Assembly: GCA_026261815.1 (NCBI GenBank)
Contig: JAMPIT010000575.1
Coordinates: 39,781,501-39,845,500 of the forward strand
Length of the DNA stretch: 64,000 nt
Direction of reading: 5' to 3'
From: Monarcha castaneiventris obscurior
Lineage: Eukaryota > Chordata > Aves > Passeriformes > Monarchidae
The notes beneath the pieces are model-generated. The model worked only from the letters and a program-made list of their open reading frames with translations. It had not been told where the DNA came from and made no database searches. The translations under genes and the position numbers were made by a program. Shown here piece after piece: positions 25,620-38,797 of this stretch (the first letter of the stretch is position 1; each line of letters starts with the position of its first letter).

Positions 25620-26871
25620 GCTTATCCCCCTAGAAAATTTTCTTATAACTCTAATTATACAGCCATGAGGAGTCTATCCAGATGTTCAAGAGGAGGACAA
25701 AATATGGTGGTTGCCACTAAAATTATACAGCTGTGTACTAAAACAGGGCCAATGTACACCTTTCAAAAACTACTGTTTTCAAATACTGTCCTCCAGGTAC
25801 CTGAGAGAACTTCTCATAAACAGAAGGGGAAGAGCAAGAGAAGATTTCATTACCTCTAAAGATACACCTCCAGTGTTGTTGCAGACACAGATGAAGGGGA
25901 GAAATTTTGCAGCTAATTCTTTTCTTCAAAATTCACTCCCTATCTTATATTCTGCAACTGGTTAAGAAAAAACAGTGAAATATCCCAACAGTAATGGTAC
26001 TGCTCAGATAGCTCTCCATGTGGGGAAGAAAAAGAATACATTATGCTGTGCTTGAAAGTAGAGAGACTGAATGAAAAGAAGTACCAAACAAATCAGGAAA
26101 CAGCTCAGAAACAACTCAGACTGAAGGTGTGCTGCATCTGTTTGCTCGTCCACTGCAGACACTGAGATAGAGAGGTTAAGACATTAATTAGTTGATAGCT
26201 GGACAACTGGACCAGATATGCAAAACACAGCTAGGTTGGCTTAAAGTCTATAGCAATAATGGTACTGCAACAAAGTACTCTTTATACTGAATATAACTCA
26301 CTGTCCATGCACTAAACGCTGAACATCCGTGCCATAAAACAGCCCACAGTCTTACAGTGGTGGAGTAGAGCAGGAACTGACCTTGCAAAGGATATACACA
26401 ATCAAATGAAATTTTAACCTGTTTAAAAGCTGCATGCCACTTTCCTTTCAAAGAAAGATAAAACTAGTGCTCATACAAATCCACTTAATTTCTGATTATA
26501 TTAAAGGAAAAAATACAAATACCTCCTTGTAGAAATATTGCTGATGCGAAGTTAAAAAAAAGGAAGCAAACATTAAAAGCTGCCATTCATAAGAAGGATG
26601 TGCTTTGACAAGAACTTTGAGTAAAAGTGAGCTAAAAGAAAAGCAGTGTTTAACCCAGTGTGTACGGCATGGGTGCCTGAAAGTAGTTTTTAAAAATAAC
26701 CTTATAAACTTCACAAAGGAAGACAAAGACCATAAAGTCAAATCTTTATCACTTAAAAAAAAAAAAAATCTGCATTTCTTTTAATTCCATCTCTACCTGT
26801 AAAAAAAGTAACCAATGAAAATCACCTCATCACAAGTAATCTCACTATTGTCATAAATAGCTACGGTATGT

Positions 26872-26889
26872 AAAAAAAAAAAAAAAAAA
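26872..26889. repeat. A18 homopolymer
   Basis: An uninterrupted run of 18 A. No LINE or processed-pseudogene body lies immediately upstream, so it is not an obvious retroposition tail. Confidence 0.85.
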
Positions 26890-28124
26890 TTAGCAAAAAT
26901 GCTTCAGGCTTTAACGTTCACTTTGGAAATATTGAGAAATGGAGCCTCATAAGTTATTCATAAGATCAGAATTAATGCAGTCACTATTCTTGGCTTCTGA
27001 TTAAATGCTGTCTTATAACCTAGTAACACAAGAAATAATGACCAGATGATCATTGTCTGTGAATTGAGTCAATGAAGGGAAGCTTTGATATGTCAAGTTG
27101 CAGCATTACTTGCCCAACAGAAATATGCCTGGAGACCCATCCAGAGCTGTGGAGACAATTTTCTTCCGTGTTTGTATGGGATAGTGTATACAGACAAAGT
27201 CCATTTCTAATGATGGGTTCATTCTTGCTCTTCCACTATGACAGTTAAGACAGTGGGAGGTGGTGATGAAGGAATGGAAATTTGCAATCTTAGAATAATT
27301 AAAAAAAAAAAAGAAAGTGAGTGTTTTTGGCAACTCATCCTCACTTACAGTAGTGGACAGAATTCACTGAACCTGATGTTGAGCTGTAAATCCTCTGACA
27401 GACTTCCATACATTATACAGGACCACAAAAGTGTATAAAACTGTGTCACTCATCACTAGTATCTTATCTTGCTAGAGGCTTCAATATAAGAGAAAAGCAA
27501 AAGACATAGAGAAAAAACTCGTATTAGTATTGCCAGTTTAAGACTAGAGTTGTGTGAAAAACCCAAGCAAATTCCAGAATTAACCCAGAATCCTCTTTCT
27601 CCTGAATCTAAACCAAATAAAGGTCAGTTTTTAAAGATTAGTCAGAAACTACCTGGGATAGAAAAAATAAATAAATACAAAGAAAAGTTAGTAAAGAAAA
27701 ATGCACACACATACACACACATATTAGTACACCACAGAGGTTCAGAAAGCATAAACCATTGAAATGGAGCCACTGAAGCAGAGAAAAATCTCAGAGAATA
27801 GGAACTATACAATAATTACTCAGTTAATGGGTAAGTTAAAAAAGAGTCCTAACTACTTGTGGAAGGCGAAGGGGGAAAAAAGCAAGGAAAGAAAAGCATA
27901 GACGGCCAGAAAAGTATTAAATGTTATAGCAGAAGTTGTCATTGCCACAAGGAAAAAAAAAAAAAAAAGCAGAAAGGAAGGGTTAGAATCAGCCTGGATC
28001 CTGAGGACAGCCATTAGGGAGAGGCTAGGAGTGGGAACCCACTGGATGTAGGATGGATGCGAGGCGGCCGAGGAACGCCAGTCAGGAGGCTGATGCGGCG
28101 GAGCGGCGCCGGCAGCCCAGCCCC

Positions 28125-28133
28125 GGGGCGGGG
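28125..28133 (+). promoter_or_regulatory. GC box
   Basis: GGGGCGGGG, followed at once by further GGGCG words, is a consensus Sp1/KLF site inside the CpG island. Confidence 0.6.
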
Positions 28134-28305
28134 AGGGCGCGGGGCGCTGCCGGCTGCTCGGCGGGGCTGCGGCTAAAAGCGGGCGGATGGTGGGGAAGGC
28201 AGCGGCGAGGGAAGGGGCTGCCGGAGCCGCGGCATTCCGGCTGCGTGCTGGCTGCCCCGGGTGTGCCTCCAGCCGGAGCAGCCGCGCTGTAGAGGAGGAG
28301 AGGGT

Positions 28306-28328
28306 GCGCTGCGCTGCGCTGCGCTGCG
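28306..28328. repeat. GCGCT pentamer tandem repeat in the CpG island
   Basis: Four exact GCGCT units plus a partial fifth. It is a CpG-rich pentanucleotide microsatellite in the promoter or 5' untranslated region and is a likely length polymorphism. Confidence 0.85.
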
Positions 28329-28778
28329 GGCAGCAGCCGCGGCTCCCGGGCTCCCGGCTCCGGCTGCAGAGCGCGGGGGTAGGGAGGGTCGTCACCGCTG
28401 GTGAGGAATAAAACGCATTCGAGGGAAAAAAAAAAAAATTCTTAAAAAAACCCAATCCCTCTGGACGGAGGATGGGGAAGGGAACGAAAGGGAGAGGATG
28501 GGTCAGAAAGTGGTGGATGGAAAATGCTGGTGTCTTGGGTTAGAGGAGCGGGAGATCAGGGGACAGCGCTCGCCAACTCGCCCTTTTGCCTTCACGCTCC
28601 GGGGCAGCGGAGTGAAGAGAAGAAAATCAGGGAGGAAGGTGGAGAGGAGGTGTAGGAGGAGGAAAGCGGGAGGAGGGGGGGTCCTTGCGCCCTTAGGGGT
28701 AGGGGCGAGCGGCGGTGTGAGATGGCACTCACATAAACACACATCCACATCGCCTATACATCCACACGCGTCCAGGCA

Positions 28779-28787
28779 GGGGCGGGC
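28779..28787 (+). promoter_or_regulatory. GC box
   Basis: GGGGCGGGC in the downstream half of the CpG island is a good Sp1/KLF match. It could belong to a second start-site cluster closer to the splice donor. Confidence 0.5.
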
Positions 28788-29019
28788 AGAGCCTCCGCCG
28801 CCCCCCCGGGAGCCGCCGGGGGAGGCGCCTCGGTCCCCCCGCCGGGAGGGGGCACGGCGGGGCCGGGAGGGGCTCGCGGGAGCTGCCGGCGCGGATGCCT
28901 TCACCTGGGGCTCTCCATCGCTGAGCCAGCCGAGGAGGAGAGGCGGTCGGGTCTGGAGAACTACCTCTGGATGGTTTAAAAAAAAAAAAAAAGAGAGGGA
29001 AAAAAAAGGAAAAAAACCC

Positions 29020-29142
29020 CAACTCTGCAATCCTCTGCTCCCCCAGGCTCAGCACCATAAGGGACTGCTATATTTGAGGCTGTCAGGAGGATGGGAGAGA
29101 GAGGCTGAGAGTCAGGGCGAGAGAGACCGTGCCACAGAAACG
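29020..29142 (+). other. Candidate 5' untranslated first exon (3' part)
   Basis: The sequence between the CpG island and the donor at 29143 is transcript-like: moderate GC, GAGAGA-rich, ending CCACAGAAACG immediately before GTAAGT. The left border is not determinable, because transcription may start anywhere in the island. I see no convincing start codon with a long conserved frame running into the donor, so it is probably untranslated. Long first introns and non-coding first exons are common in vertebrate neuronal and developmental genes, but I cannot name this gene. Confidence 0.45.
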
Positions 29143-29148
29143 GTAAGT
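29143..29148 (+). other. Consensus 5' splice site
   Basis: ACG|GTAAGT matches the U1 consensus fully on the intron side. It falls just after the CpG island, where the end of a first exon is expected. Confidence 0.55.
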
Positions 29149-29271
29149 GTCTTTGCCGTTCCCCCAGCCAGGCACTGATTTCCCTGGTTAGACTTTGGAG
29201 TGTGTGCAGATTATTTGTTGTAATATCCATCGCAGCATCTCTGTGAGCAATCTACTGTGAAGCCGGCAACG

Positions 29272-29277
29272 GTGAGA
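29272..29277 (+). other. Possible alternative 5' splice site
   Basis: CAACG|GTGAGA is a second good donor 129 bases downstream of the first, at the end of a segment that is still moderately GC-rich (GTGAAGCCGGCAACG). It could give a longer alternative first exon. Confidence 0.35.
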
Positions 29278-32200
29278 GATCCCATTTTTGGGCTGCAGGT
29301 TTATGTGTTTTGCTTTTTTGTTTTGAATCTTATGTTGAAATTGTTGTCATAATTGACCAGAAAAGTTGAAGCAGAAATTACTGTGATCTGCTATATGCTT
29401 CCTGTCATTTAACTAGTGAGCAAACTACTGCAGTGATTGAGTTGTGAAGAGAGATGTGAGGCTTTTAGTACAAATACATACTCCAGAGAAGGAATGCCTA
29501 TTTAAATGTGCTAATTTCTTATGTTTAGGAGAGCTACCATGCTAATTCTATAGGGTGAATCAGGAAATAACCCAGCATATTGAGTTTATCATTTTATCCA
29601 GTAAAAGTTGTGTTGTTTTGGAGTTTGGAATGATACTTGGCTTTGGGATAAACAGTTATCTCTGGAATTAGAAAAGTACAGTGCCAGGACTCTTCTTTCT
29701 CCTTTGACAGGGAGAGGAGATGGAATTACATAAAGATACACTGATTTTACCTCTCTGATGTGAGGACAGTTGATAAGACTATGTGGAATATCTGAACTGG
29801 CTAGAAGATGAACCAAGAGTTACTGTGACATAGAGCATGAAACTGTGTTTTTAAAATTTTTATACCAGAAAAAAAGAAATCCATGACTTTAATTGTGCTT
29901 CTTCAGATGTTTAGTTGCATTCCTGTTAAGCTCAGAAACTTCACAAAACAGAAGTTAGACAAGCTAGTGTAACGTGAGTACTTAGGACTTAAGTTTTCTA
30001 TGTGTTGCAATGTTTCAGAAATGTAGCTTAAAGTTTTTGCAAAGTTCTTTTTTTTTTTTTTTTGTTTAAAGAGTAATGCTTCCTTGGAATGACACAATTT
30101 TAGTTTTTTGGTTTTTTTGTTTTTTTTTTTTAAATGAAGGACCCGGTGCCAGTTTTTTTTCCTGAGGAGTTACAGCATTCCCCTACACTTCAGTGAGCTA
30201 TGGATGAGACCCTGAAGTTTGAAAGCACAAATAAATTACATGCCCACTATTAGCCAAAAGCTAAAGGGGGATTCCTAATAATTAAAATTTGAATGACATT
30301 TTTCCAATTAATAAAAGTGCCATTAATTCTTGCTGAGTTATGGTACCACTCCTTCAGAAGTACTTTATGGCAATCAATATTAACGCAAGATCAGTTCATT
30401 CTGATTAATATTATTACATGAGTTATTGAAAGAATTAGCAATAACTGGGCCATTACTTAAAAAAGCTATCAAATGCTCTAGTTGAATTTCAAAAAATATT
30501 TTTAATAAATTGCCTTTAGTTGCTATAACACTTACCTACAAAGTTTCAAGTAAAACAAACAAACAAAAAAAACAAACCTCAGCCTCCCACCCTGAAACCC
30601 CTTCTCTATCTTGTTGTGAGGGAGAACACAAATGGTTGTTTACTAGTTTGAGGTATACTGAAAGGAAGACAGAAAACTGAGATGTGAACCTGAACTATAA
30701 TAACTGAGGAATGTTTTATGTAGAGTGGCCTTCAGTAGGGATATACTGTTGATATACTATGGGAATGTTTAAGAGATGTGATTAAGAAGACAAAGTTTCG
30801 GAAGACAACAAATATATTAAGGACAGTGAAGGGTTAAGCACTCTTAAAGGTGATAACAGCTAAGTAGTTTTATAAGTGGACTATTGAACATGCAGGGCTT
30901 CTGTTTCATACACTTATAAAGCAAATGCCCATGCAAAAAAGCCAGAACTTGCAGAGCATAACATTAAGTGTGAAGATAGCTATGGATAGTTTGGAGATGA
31001 AGAGTGTAGATTTTAGTTTTGTTGGTCAAAATGAAGCTGAAGGTCATATTTTGAATTCGAGGTAAAAATGTCGGGGGTGGGGATCTCAATTTAATTTTAT
31101 TATGAGGGCACATGTACTAAGAATGAAAACAGAAAATAAAAACATCTCACTGGCTGAATTATAGTTGAGAATTGGAAAGAAAGCAGCTTTGAAAACAGGT
31201 CTTGAGGAAAAATGTTGTAGCAGCTAAGATAAAAGGTGTGATTAAAAGCTCTGCTGTTAGAAAATGATAGAGGGCAACTTTAAGAAATGCATATCTTGGA
31301 CGACTGTTAGCAAAGGTTCGGTACAGGAAGGTCATGACTGGCAAATTTGCTTGAGTCCCCTGAATAAGTTGCTGACATGGTGAGCTATTGGGGAATCAGT
31401 GATATGATTTATGGGAGTTTCAAAAAACATCCAGTTCTGTGCTCCACAAAATATTGATTTGGAAAGTAAATTTTTGAAGGAGTGCTGGAATGAATTCAAG
31501 CCTGACTTAGACATAGGGACCAGAGGGTGTCAGTAAAGGTAAAGAGCTCTGTATGGAAAGAGGAGGTTAAAAGTATGATGCTTTAAGTGACAGTCTGAGA
31601 TCCAGTTTTCCTTCTTGCTTGTAACAAATCTGGTATGTTCAAAAGTCTGATTTGCTAGAAATACAGAAAAATCTGTTCCACTGAACAGATTAAACACACT
31701 GGAAGTTTTCTGATTAGGTTAATGATAGGAATATTTATTTTAAATAATTAATGCAAGTCTTTACAGAAGACATCATAGAAAGCTATATGTTAAGAATATA
31801 CATACCAAGGTATTGAGCCATCTGAGGTGTTTGGTTCGATGTCATTGAAAAAAGAAAATAGCTCTTCTGAATGATTCTGTCTTTCTGCTTGTAGCCTGCA
31901 ACACAGATTTTAGTTCCTCTGAATGCACTGCATAATTTGCCACTGTTGGTCTGCTCCCTCCTTATGCTCCTGTTAAAGCTTCTGCATTGCACTTTCTTTC
32001 AGTTGCAGAAAAAACTCAATCATTTGAACAATTTTTTGTACTCTAAAATGCTAAATAAAATCTACCACAGTTTATATTGCATTCTTAATTCCCTAACAAT
32101 AAGTGTGAAATAGACCTTTGCTTGCTAATACTATACTGGTAGGTGCTTCCCAGTATATTTTCTTCCTTCTGTGCATGGCTTCTCTGATGCTTTTTTCAGG

Positions 32201-35200
32201 GTCTGTTACACCCTGGATTACCAACTTCTTAGTGCTTTACAAGGGAAAAATACTCTTTCTGGAAGTGATGGAGTCCCTACAGATTCTTACCTCCTGAGCG
32301 ATTTTGATCAGTAACTCTCTATTAGGAGATGGGTTTGCAAATTATGAAATTGTTAAAACTTGATAAGATAAATACATTCCTATTTTGCCTAACGATTTCA
32401 AAGTTTCATTATGTGTGTGTATGAATGTATAGATGTGTTTATACACACACATATATATAGAAGAGCAATGATTGTGTCTTTGCAAGCTGGAATAGCAGCA
32501 ACAGTAACATTTTCTAGTTAGTGGAAGGAAATGTAATCTGTTTGTTTTTATAATTAATTTCCTGGCTGATTTATGAAAATATCCCAAAGTGTGTGAACCA
32601 TAAGAAAAACTGATCTTTGATTATGTGCTGCTTTCTAAAAGGAAGCTCAGGATGTTTTCTCACTGTATTTCATAAAGGCAACAAGGCAATTCTAAGGTGT
32701 TGCAAGAGGATATGTAATAAGGGAAATACTATGTCAGATTATGTATGTTGTGAATATAATAAAACATTAAAATTACCATCCATGTTACAGCTAATGTTCT
32801 TGATCACGTGCTCATACTTTTTGTGTATAGTCATCCACTCAGACTAGCTCCCAAGCTTACAGAGCCATGAGGTTATGTCAGAATGATGCATGCTGTCTTG
32901 TACTAGTTACACCACCATAGCTCACCTCTTTACATCTCCTTCAGGACCAAACTTACATGTCAGTCTTGGGGAAAATTGATAACTCTTCTCCATTCCCATA
33001 CCTAGAAATAGAAAATACATCAAACTCTTTCCATCCATCAGAAACCTCTTTTGGGAATTTCCTTTTTCAGTATGCTCTTAAAGGTTTTATTGTAAATGGT
33101 GTTAAAACATGATGCTATCTTTGGAGAACCTTCAGCTGCTGAAACTAAAAGCGGACAAAGTTTATAGGTAGTTCATTGCAGCTCCTGAAGGGGTAAAGGA
33201 TGACAACTTTTTGCTCAACATACAGGGACTTTGGCTTCAGCCTCCTTGTGAGTGAAAAATATTCAGTTTTTAATAGTTAAAGATTTGCTATATATTCAAC
33301 AGGATTCCTGGGCTTCAAATAATTTTGATCAAGACTAAATGTACAGTTTTGTAATTGATGTAGGCATCAGGTATCAGGAAAGTCTTTTGGGTGTCTTCCC
33401 TTACCAAATAGCATCACTTTGCAAGAATCCATGAATCCTGTTTTATTTTTGTTGGGTTTATGTCTTCGTCAAGTACATGATGGACCTTGCTCTGTGGCTG
33501 TGACATTCCTGCTATAATTTGCAACCAACCTTCTATAGCAATGTGTTCAGCCAAGAGTAGTGGCTACATAGATGGGCAGGTAAATGAAAAAGGTTGTTTG
33601 GTCATAGTAACAGAAGAAGCTGATCTAAAAGCTTAACCTCCTTATAATATTATTTTGAGAAGATGTTCAGGTGCTAAACTTGAGGAGTTGTAATTCTTGC
33701 TTAGCCATGAAGAGATATATCCCGAAGATGTCTTTGCTTCAGTGTTCTCCCACAAATGTGCCCTCAAAACTAAATGGTAAATGGTGAAGAGACTAACAGA
33801 TCTTTGCTTTTGGGAAAGGCGATTAATTATTAACTGTTTAAAAACACATATATAATTTGTTCTGAAAGATGATCCATTATCCCTGTCAGCTTACTCTGCA
33901 GACTTTCATATGCTATCTGCTCTTCGCAGGTGTCCACATAGACCTGAAGTGTAATGAACAAATCCACATCCAAATGAGTCAACAAAGTCACAATATATGT
34001 TTTACCTCTTCTTCTGAGATGGTTCTCACAGAGAAAATTTTCCAAAAGTTAAGTATTATAGGCACTCCAAGAAATTACTCTGGACAGGCTGGAATGCTTG
34101 GGTGACATTCAGCACTGTTGGTCTGACAAAGTCATTCAGCTTTGTCATGTTCATATTACTACAGTGTAATCAGGATTATCCATTTAAATTTACATTTATT
34201 CTTGTGATGGCTTGGATGGGGAGCAAGATATACAGAATGGATGATATAGAAAATACTGACTATTTCATGAGCTGTCTTGTTCCTGTATAGGAATTTTAGT
34301 ATGCCTAGCACAAAAATGCATTTGAAGTTCTGGACACAGAAGCAAATTAAAATTCCACTCAGTTTCTTTTTCCTATGCTTACTATTTTCTTTCTCATAAG
34401 CTTTCATTGCCTGGAATATTGTACTACAGCCCTCTTTCTGAACCAAATTAATGAAAACTTTGTCTATAAAGTGGCACCTTAAAAATTGAAATGCCCCCCA
34501 GGTATAGTTCTGTACCTACTATATAGGTTACTTTGATGTACAGTTCACCAATTGTATATAAAAATGTCAGATTTTTCTTTTTTACTGTTATTTGCAGGTA
34601 CATCTGTTTACATATATTTAAAAAAATGCAGATGCCACTTTAAAATACAGTTGCCTCAACTAATTCTTCTAATTCACATTACAAGTCTATACTAAATATT
34701 ATTTAGATTAGAACTCTGATTGTCATAGAAGATTTTTTTATTAGCAAGGCCCTTTATTCCATTATAAACCTTATCAACATCATGGAAACTAGGCATAATA
34801 ATCATAAATCAAGATTTTGTTCCACTGAGGGCTGTAAACACAAAATGGTCCCTGAATCAAAGAACGTATGGCTTAACCCAAAGACTTCCTTTTATTTGCT
34901 GTTATTTCTGACCTTTGAAGAGCTTATAGCTAAGGGAAGACATCTGTGTTTCACAACCATGCTACCATGATCATTTACAGATTTCTTCAAGATCACCTCC
35001 CACACCAGAAAAAAAGCCTGAGATACTATCTGCAACACTATGACATGTGTAATGATCACACATATATGCTATAAAATGTCTTGAAAATTTGTCTGAAGAC
35101 AGCACCAGCAGTCCACAATTGCTTCTGGAATGTGGACTATTAGACCCCTTTTCTAAATTAACTTATTCTTCAGGTTACCAGAACCTCATGCTGATCAAAA

Positions 35201-38200
35201 CTTACTAAAAACAATTATATGAACTTTCACACGACATTCTTTTAAAAGATAAGTTCTTCTTATTAAAACCTCTTGTTTTGTCAATCCAAAAATAATGAAT
35301 TAAAGAAAACCAAGTAATTTACTCAGTCTTGTACCATGACCTTATTCTTTGTTTGGATTTTGACTTTTGCACATCTGAGGTGATACAAGGCCCTGATTTC
35401 TCAGCCTCATGCTGTGCAAGATGCTCAAAATATTTTTACTCCCCTGTAACATATTCAGTGTCATGTATTGTTGCTGCTTACATAAAACTCAGCTCAGTGA
35501 ATCTGGGAATAAAGCCATGACTTCTCTGATGTCATAAAGTCTCTCTGATGTGTGTGTGCACAGCTTTTCAGCTCAGACCCAGTTGTGTAGTGTTTCCTCT
35601 TTCTGGACTTTGGAAGCTATTTCTTGGACACTGAAATAGCTTCAGACTGAGGAAGACTGACTCTTACATATTTGAGAAGAAGCATAATTGAAAATGTATT
35701 TCAGATCAGATAACCAGGGAGGATAATTTATTAAGAGGGCCACTGGCATATAAAGATAATTTAGAAAACATGATGTATAGCTGAAATGTCTGCAGTCTTG
35801 TTTTCCCCCTTGCGTATCACAACTGACTGATTGCTAAGATCTAAGTATTTATTTATCTTATCAATCACTTTGTGCCTGAGTCATTCACTGATGGGCATAA
35901 TCCTCTGTTTGTGACTTCAAAAGGCATCTCTGGAGGAAATTTGAATGTCATCAGCAACCAATTGAGACATCACTGAAGGCATCAGGTAGGAGGAAGATGT
36001 TTGCACAAGAGGCATATTAATCAACAATTGGAGAAAATAAGCAGAATCAAAGCAGTGCGATTCAGTTGAATTTGGATTAAATTCTTGTCTTGCATATTTT
36101 CTACAAAGTAGAAGCAAGACAGACTGATTGATTCAAACCATGCAAAATCCAAAATCCTTCCCTAGAAAATAAATACTGGCTGAGCAAATCAGGAAGCATT
36201 AAGTGTACAGTGGGAGTAAAGATTCTATGCTTAAAAGGTCATTACTTAATTTCTGTTACCTCTGTAAGTTTTCATTAAGTATCCGTAAATTGCTATCAAG
36301 ATTCCTTCTCTGTCAGTCTTTGCAAAATAGTTCCTTTGAAGCAGCATGATTTTAGTTGTAAAGGAATGTAAAGGAATTTGCCAAGGATTTCTTTCAAAGC
36401 TTACAAAAATATGTTGAAATTATAAACAATATGTGCATGATTATATAGGATTATAGGATTTGTGAATGAGAATAATATGTGAGAGAAAGAGGAATTTATC
36501 ATAGCTTTTTGTTATTTTGCTTCAACAGAAAATGATTAGTAGTTTCATATGTCTCATTCTGCATCAAGTAAAAGCTGGCATATGAGAAAATAGAGTCAGT
36601 TGAACACTTGTAATGTTTATTGAAGATGATGTCTATATCAAAAACTGCATGCTATTTTCATGTATTATCTAAGATTTCAAGAAGATAGCAGGCTTTTTTC
36701 TGAGGATTGGTTTAAAGTCAAAACAGTGTGGGTTATGAGAAACCTCTCCAAAATCTGTAAAGGACACACTTGCTCTTTCGAACATACAGTAGAGTAACTG
36801 AGAAGCTCAGGGGATCCCAAGAATTTATCTAAAAACTACCTGTAGGTGGTATAATAAGATCTGGAATATTTTACAGTAGAAAAAACAGACTGTAAATAGC
36901 TATATGCAAGGCAGTGATTTTGGACTTTTGTTACTATTTTTGGGTTTATAGTATAATTGCAATAATGTAACAACAAACAAATGGAAAGGTTTACCTTTTA
37001 CTGAGCCTAACCTTCTTTGAACTGGCTGAGAAAAACTTCATCCATTAACTTGAAAATAAAAATTAAACAGAACACAATCAGCTTCCAGCATCAAGCACAG
37101 TAAACATAGAGTTGTTTTACTTCTTTATAGTATAGGGTAGATTTTAAAGCACCAGAGAGATATTGGAAGAATTTCTTTTTCATTTTTTAAGAAAACAGAC
37201 AGTTTGGCAAGTTATGGACAGAAGGTCCTGTTGCAGGAGAGTTTTGTTACTTTCTACTAATTTTTATTTTTAATTTATTAGTTATTAGTTACTAGTGTAT
37301 AAAGATATTATTGGATTCTATGTCTTTATTTCATTATTTCTTCTTAGTGTAGCCTGATTTATTGCCATTTTCCTTTGATTTCCTCATCACCTGAGATTTT
37401 CCCACATGTTGGCTGGCATGAAATTAGTTTTCTTAATTTGTATGCTTGGTTTGCCTTTTCTGTAATTTGTATTTTATTGCTAATGTCAGACAAAGGAGAT
37501 GAGGGAAGGATTGAGAACACAATCCTTCATCAGTTCCCATTGCCTCATATAAAGGAGGCAAATAAAAGTATTCTGTTAATGCAGTAAAGTCAGAGTCCTT
37601 GTGCCTTGAGATACATTAAAGAGACTCTCTAGCACTCCAAGAACTGCCAAATTAGATGATGCCAAGGGAAAAGAAAGAAAAAAGGAATAAGAAAAAAGCA
37701 CTTTCACATAAAATTCACACTGCATTTAACAAGCATAAGAGAAAAACACTTATGCAAAGCTGAAAGTACAAGTCACTACAGCATGCGTTTAAGAGCCAGG
37801 CTTTCCACTGAGTGGCTACAAACACAGGCCGGGTAGTGCAGAAATGGTGAGAACCACGCAGTAATGAATCCCCATCTCTCTGCTTGGTGCTGTGTGAGGG
37901 GAAGAAGGGGAAAGTCCATATTGATTATTCACCTTTTGTGTCACAGACCTGCACCTGCAAATGGATAATCCCTCTGTAAGTGTTGTGGAGGGTCACATAG
38001 CACACATGCAAAATGCTGTTCTGGGTTATTAATTTTTTTTGATATACCTGGTAGAAGCTGTCACCTGAGCACCATTGGGAATCAGGTATTGTGCCTATCA
38101 TCCTGTCAAGTTATATTTCTCCTAAAAATACTGTAGTTACCCATATGAAATGTACTGGGTATAAAGTAGCTCTTTTATAGGTATATTTCTTCTCACTCAA

Positions 38201-38700
38201 AGCATGTATTTAAAGAGAATCTTTTTAAATGTAATGAAATCAAGCAGTTAAAATCTATTGGCCTCTAGCACCTGCTGACTGCTGTTTTCATTAACAGTTT
38301 GTGCATCTCTTTCATGCGTCTTCTAGATCTCTCTCCTCATTGCCTCAGTAGGGTCACATCCTCACATTTTGTCTTGTAATTGTGACCAGGCTTTCGTGGC
38401 TAATCTTTATTCAGAAGGACTCAAAACCATCATGAGACAAATTCACTGCTTGCATAAGAAAGTGCAGCAACACTAAATTTGGTGGAATCCTGACTGCTCA
38501 TTTTAGGACAGTTTCTCCACCTTGAATTTTCCTGCAATCCTCAACCCCTACTACTCTATGAAGCACATTTTGCCACTAGCAGTGAATGAGGAATTCTAGG
38601 TTGGATTTTAAATCTGCTACCAAATGTATTCTGGCTGTGCTAGTGACAAGCAGAGCTGCACAAAAATTACCCATTTTTGTTCTGTAAGTGTCCATCTGCA
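29278..38700. other. AT-rich non-coding stretch, candidate first intron
   Basis: No exon with matching acceptor and donor is recognisable, nor any transposon. T-runs at 30049-30063 and 30120-30132, an AAAC-type repeat near 30554-30579, a TG/CA hairpin at 32410-32453 and an 8-bp hairpin (35110-35117 with 35131-35138) are the only structured elements I can point to. Open frames are short. Confidence 0.55.
32410..32453. repeat. TG/CA inverted repeat
   Basis: A TG-repeat arm (32410-32422) is exactly complementary over 13 bases to a CA-repeat arm (32441-32453), with an 18-nt loop. It is followed by a short TA run. Probably an inverted microsatellite that can form a cruciform. Confidence 0.8.
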
Positions 38701-38777
38701 GCAACGATGATTTTCTGCCTAAATATTTTATTCTTCTGTGAATGTGCAAAAATATGAATTTTTTTTCCCTCCTGCCG

Positions 38778-38797
38778 GTTCTGCTGACAAGCAGAAC
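38778..38797. repeat. 8-bp perfect hairpin with GACA loop, followed by T-run
   Basis: GTTCTGCT and AGCAGAAC are exact complements around the tetraloop GACA, and TTTTTTCG-like sequence follows. In bacteria this would resemble a terminator, but in this vertebrate context it is most likely chance. Confidence 0.7.

Larger units (their letters stand above)
21641..28039. other. AT-rich non-coding stretch upstream of the CpG island
   Basis: I see no supported exon or transposon. It contains two G-quadruplex motifs, a perfect 12-bp hairpin, A-runs at 26755-26768 and 26872-26889, and a short CA repeat at 27703-27722. If the gene of the CpG island reads rightward, this is its upstream flank. Confidence 0.55.
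28040..28960 (+). promoter_or_regulatory. CpG-island promoter
   Basis: About 0.9 kb of GC-rich sequence with dense, undepleted CpG sits alone in an AT-rich window, the hallmark of a vertebrate CpG-island promoter. GC boxes (Sp1/KLF-type) are visible at 28125-28133 (GGGGCGGGG) and 28779-28787 (GGGGCGGGC). No well-placed TATA box is evident, which suits dispersed initiation. The strand is assigned from the consensus splice donor downstream on the plus strand (29143). Open frames of 175 to 226 codons on both strands here are composition artefacts. The gene is not recognised. Confidence 0.85.

Noticed and set aside
27853..28455. 200-codon minus-strand open frame
   Set aside because: It spans the CpG island and two A-runs (encoding poly-Phe antisense), with Ala/Pro/Arg-rich low complexity. 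It is a composition artefact.
28503..29030. 175-codon minus-strand open frame
   Set aside because: Same CpG-island artefact, Pro/Arg/Ser-rich and starting in the poly-A antisense.
28498..29178. 226-codon plus-strand open frame in the CpG island
   Set aside because: It runs through the consensus splice donor and through an A-run that encodes poly-lysine. Open frames on both strands overlap here because GC-rich DNA has few stop codons. It has no domain-like sequence.
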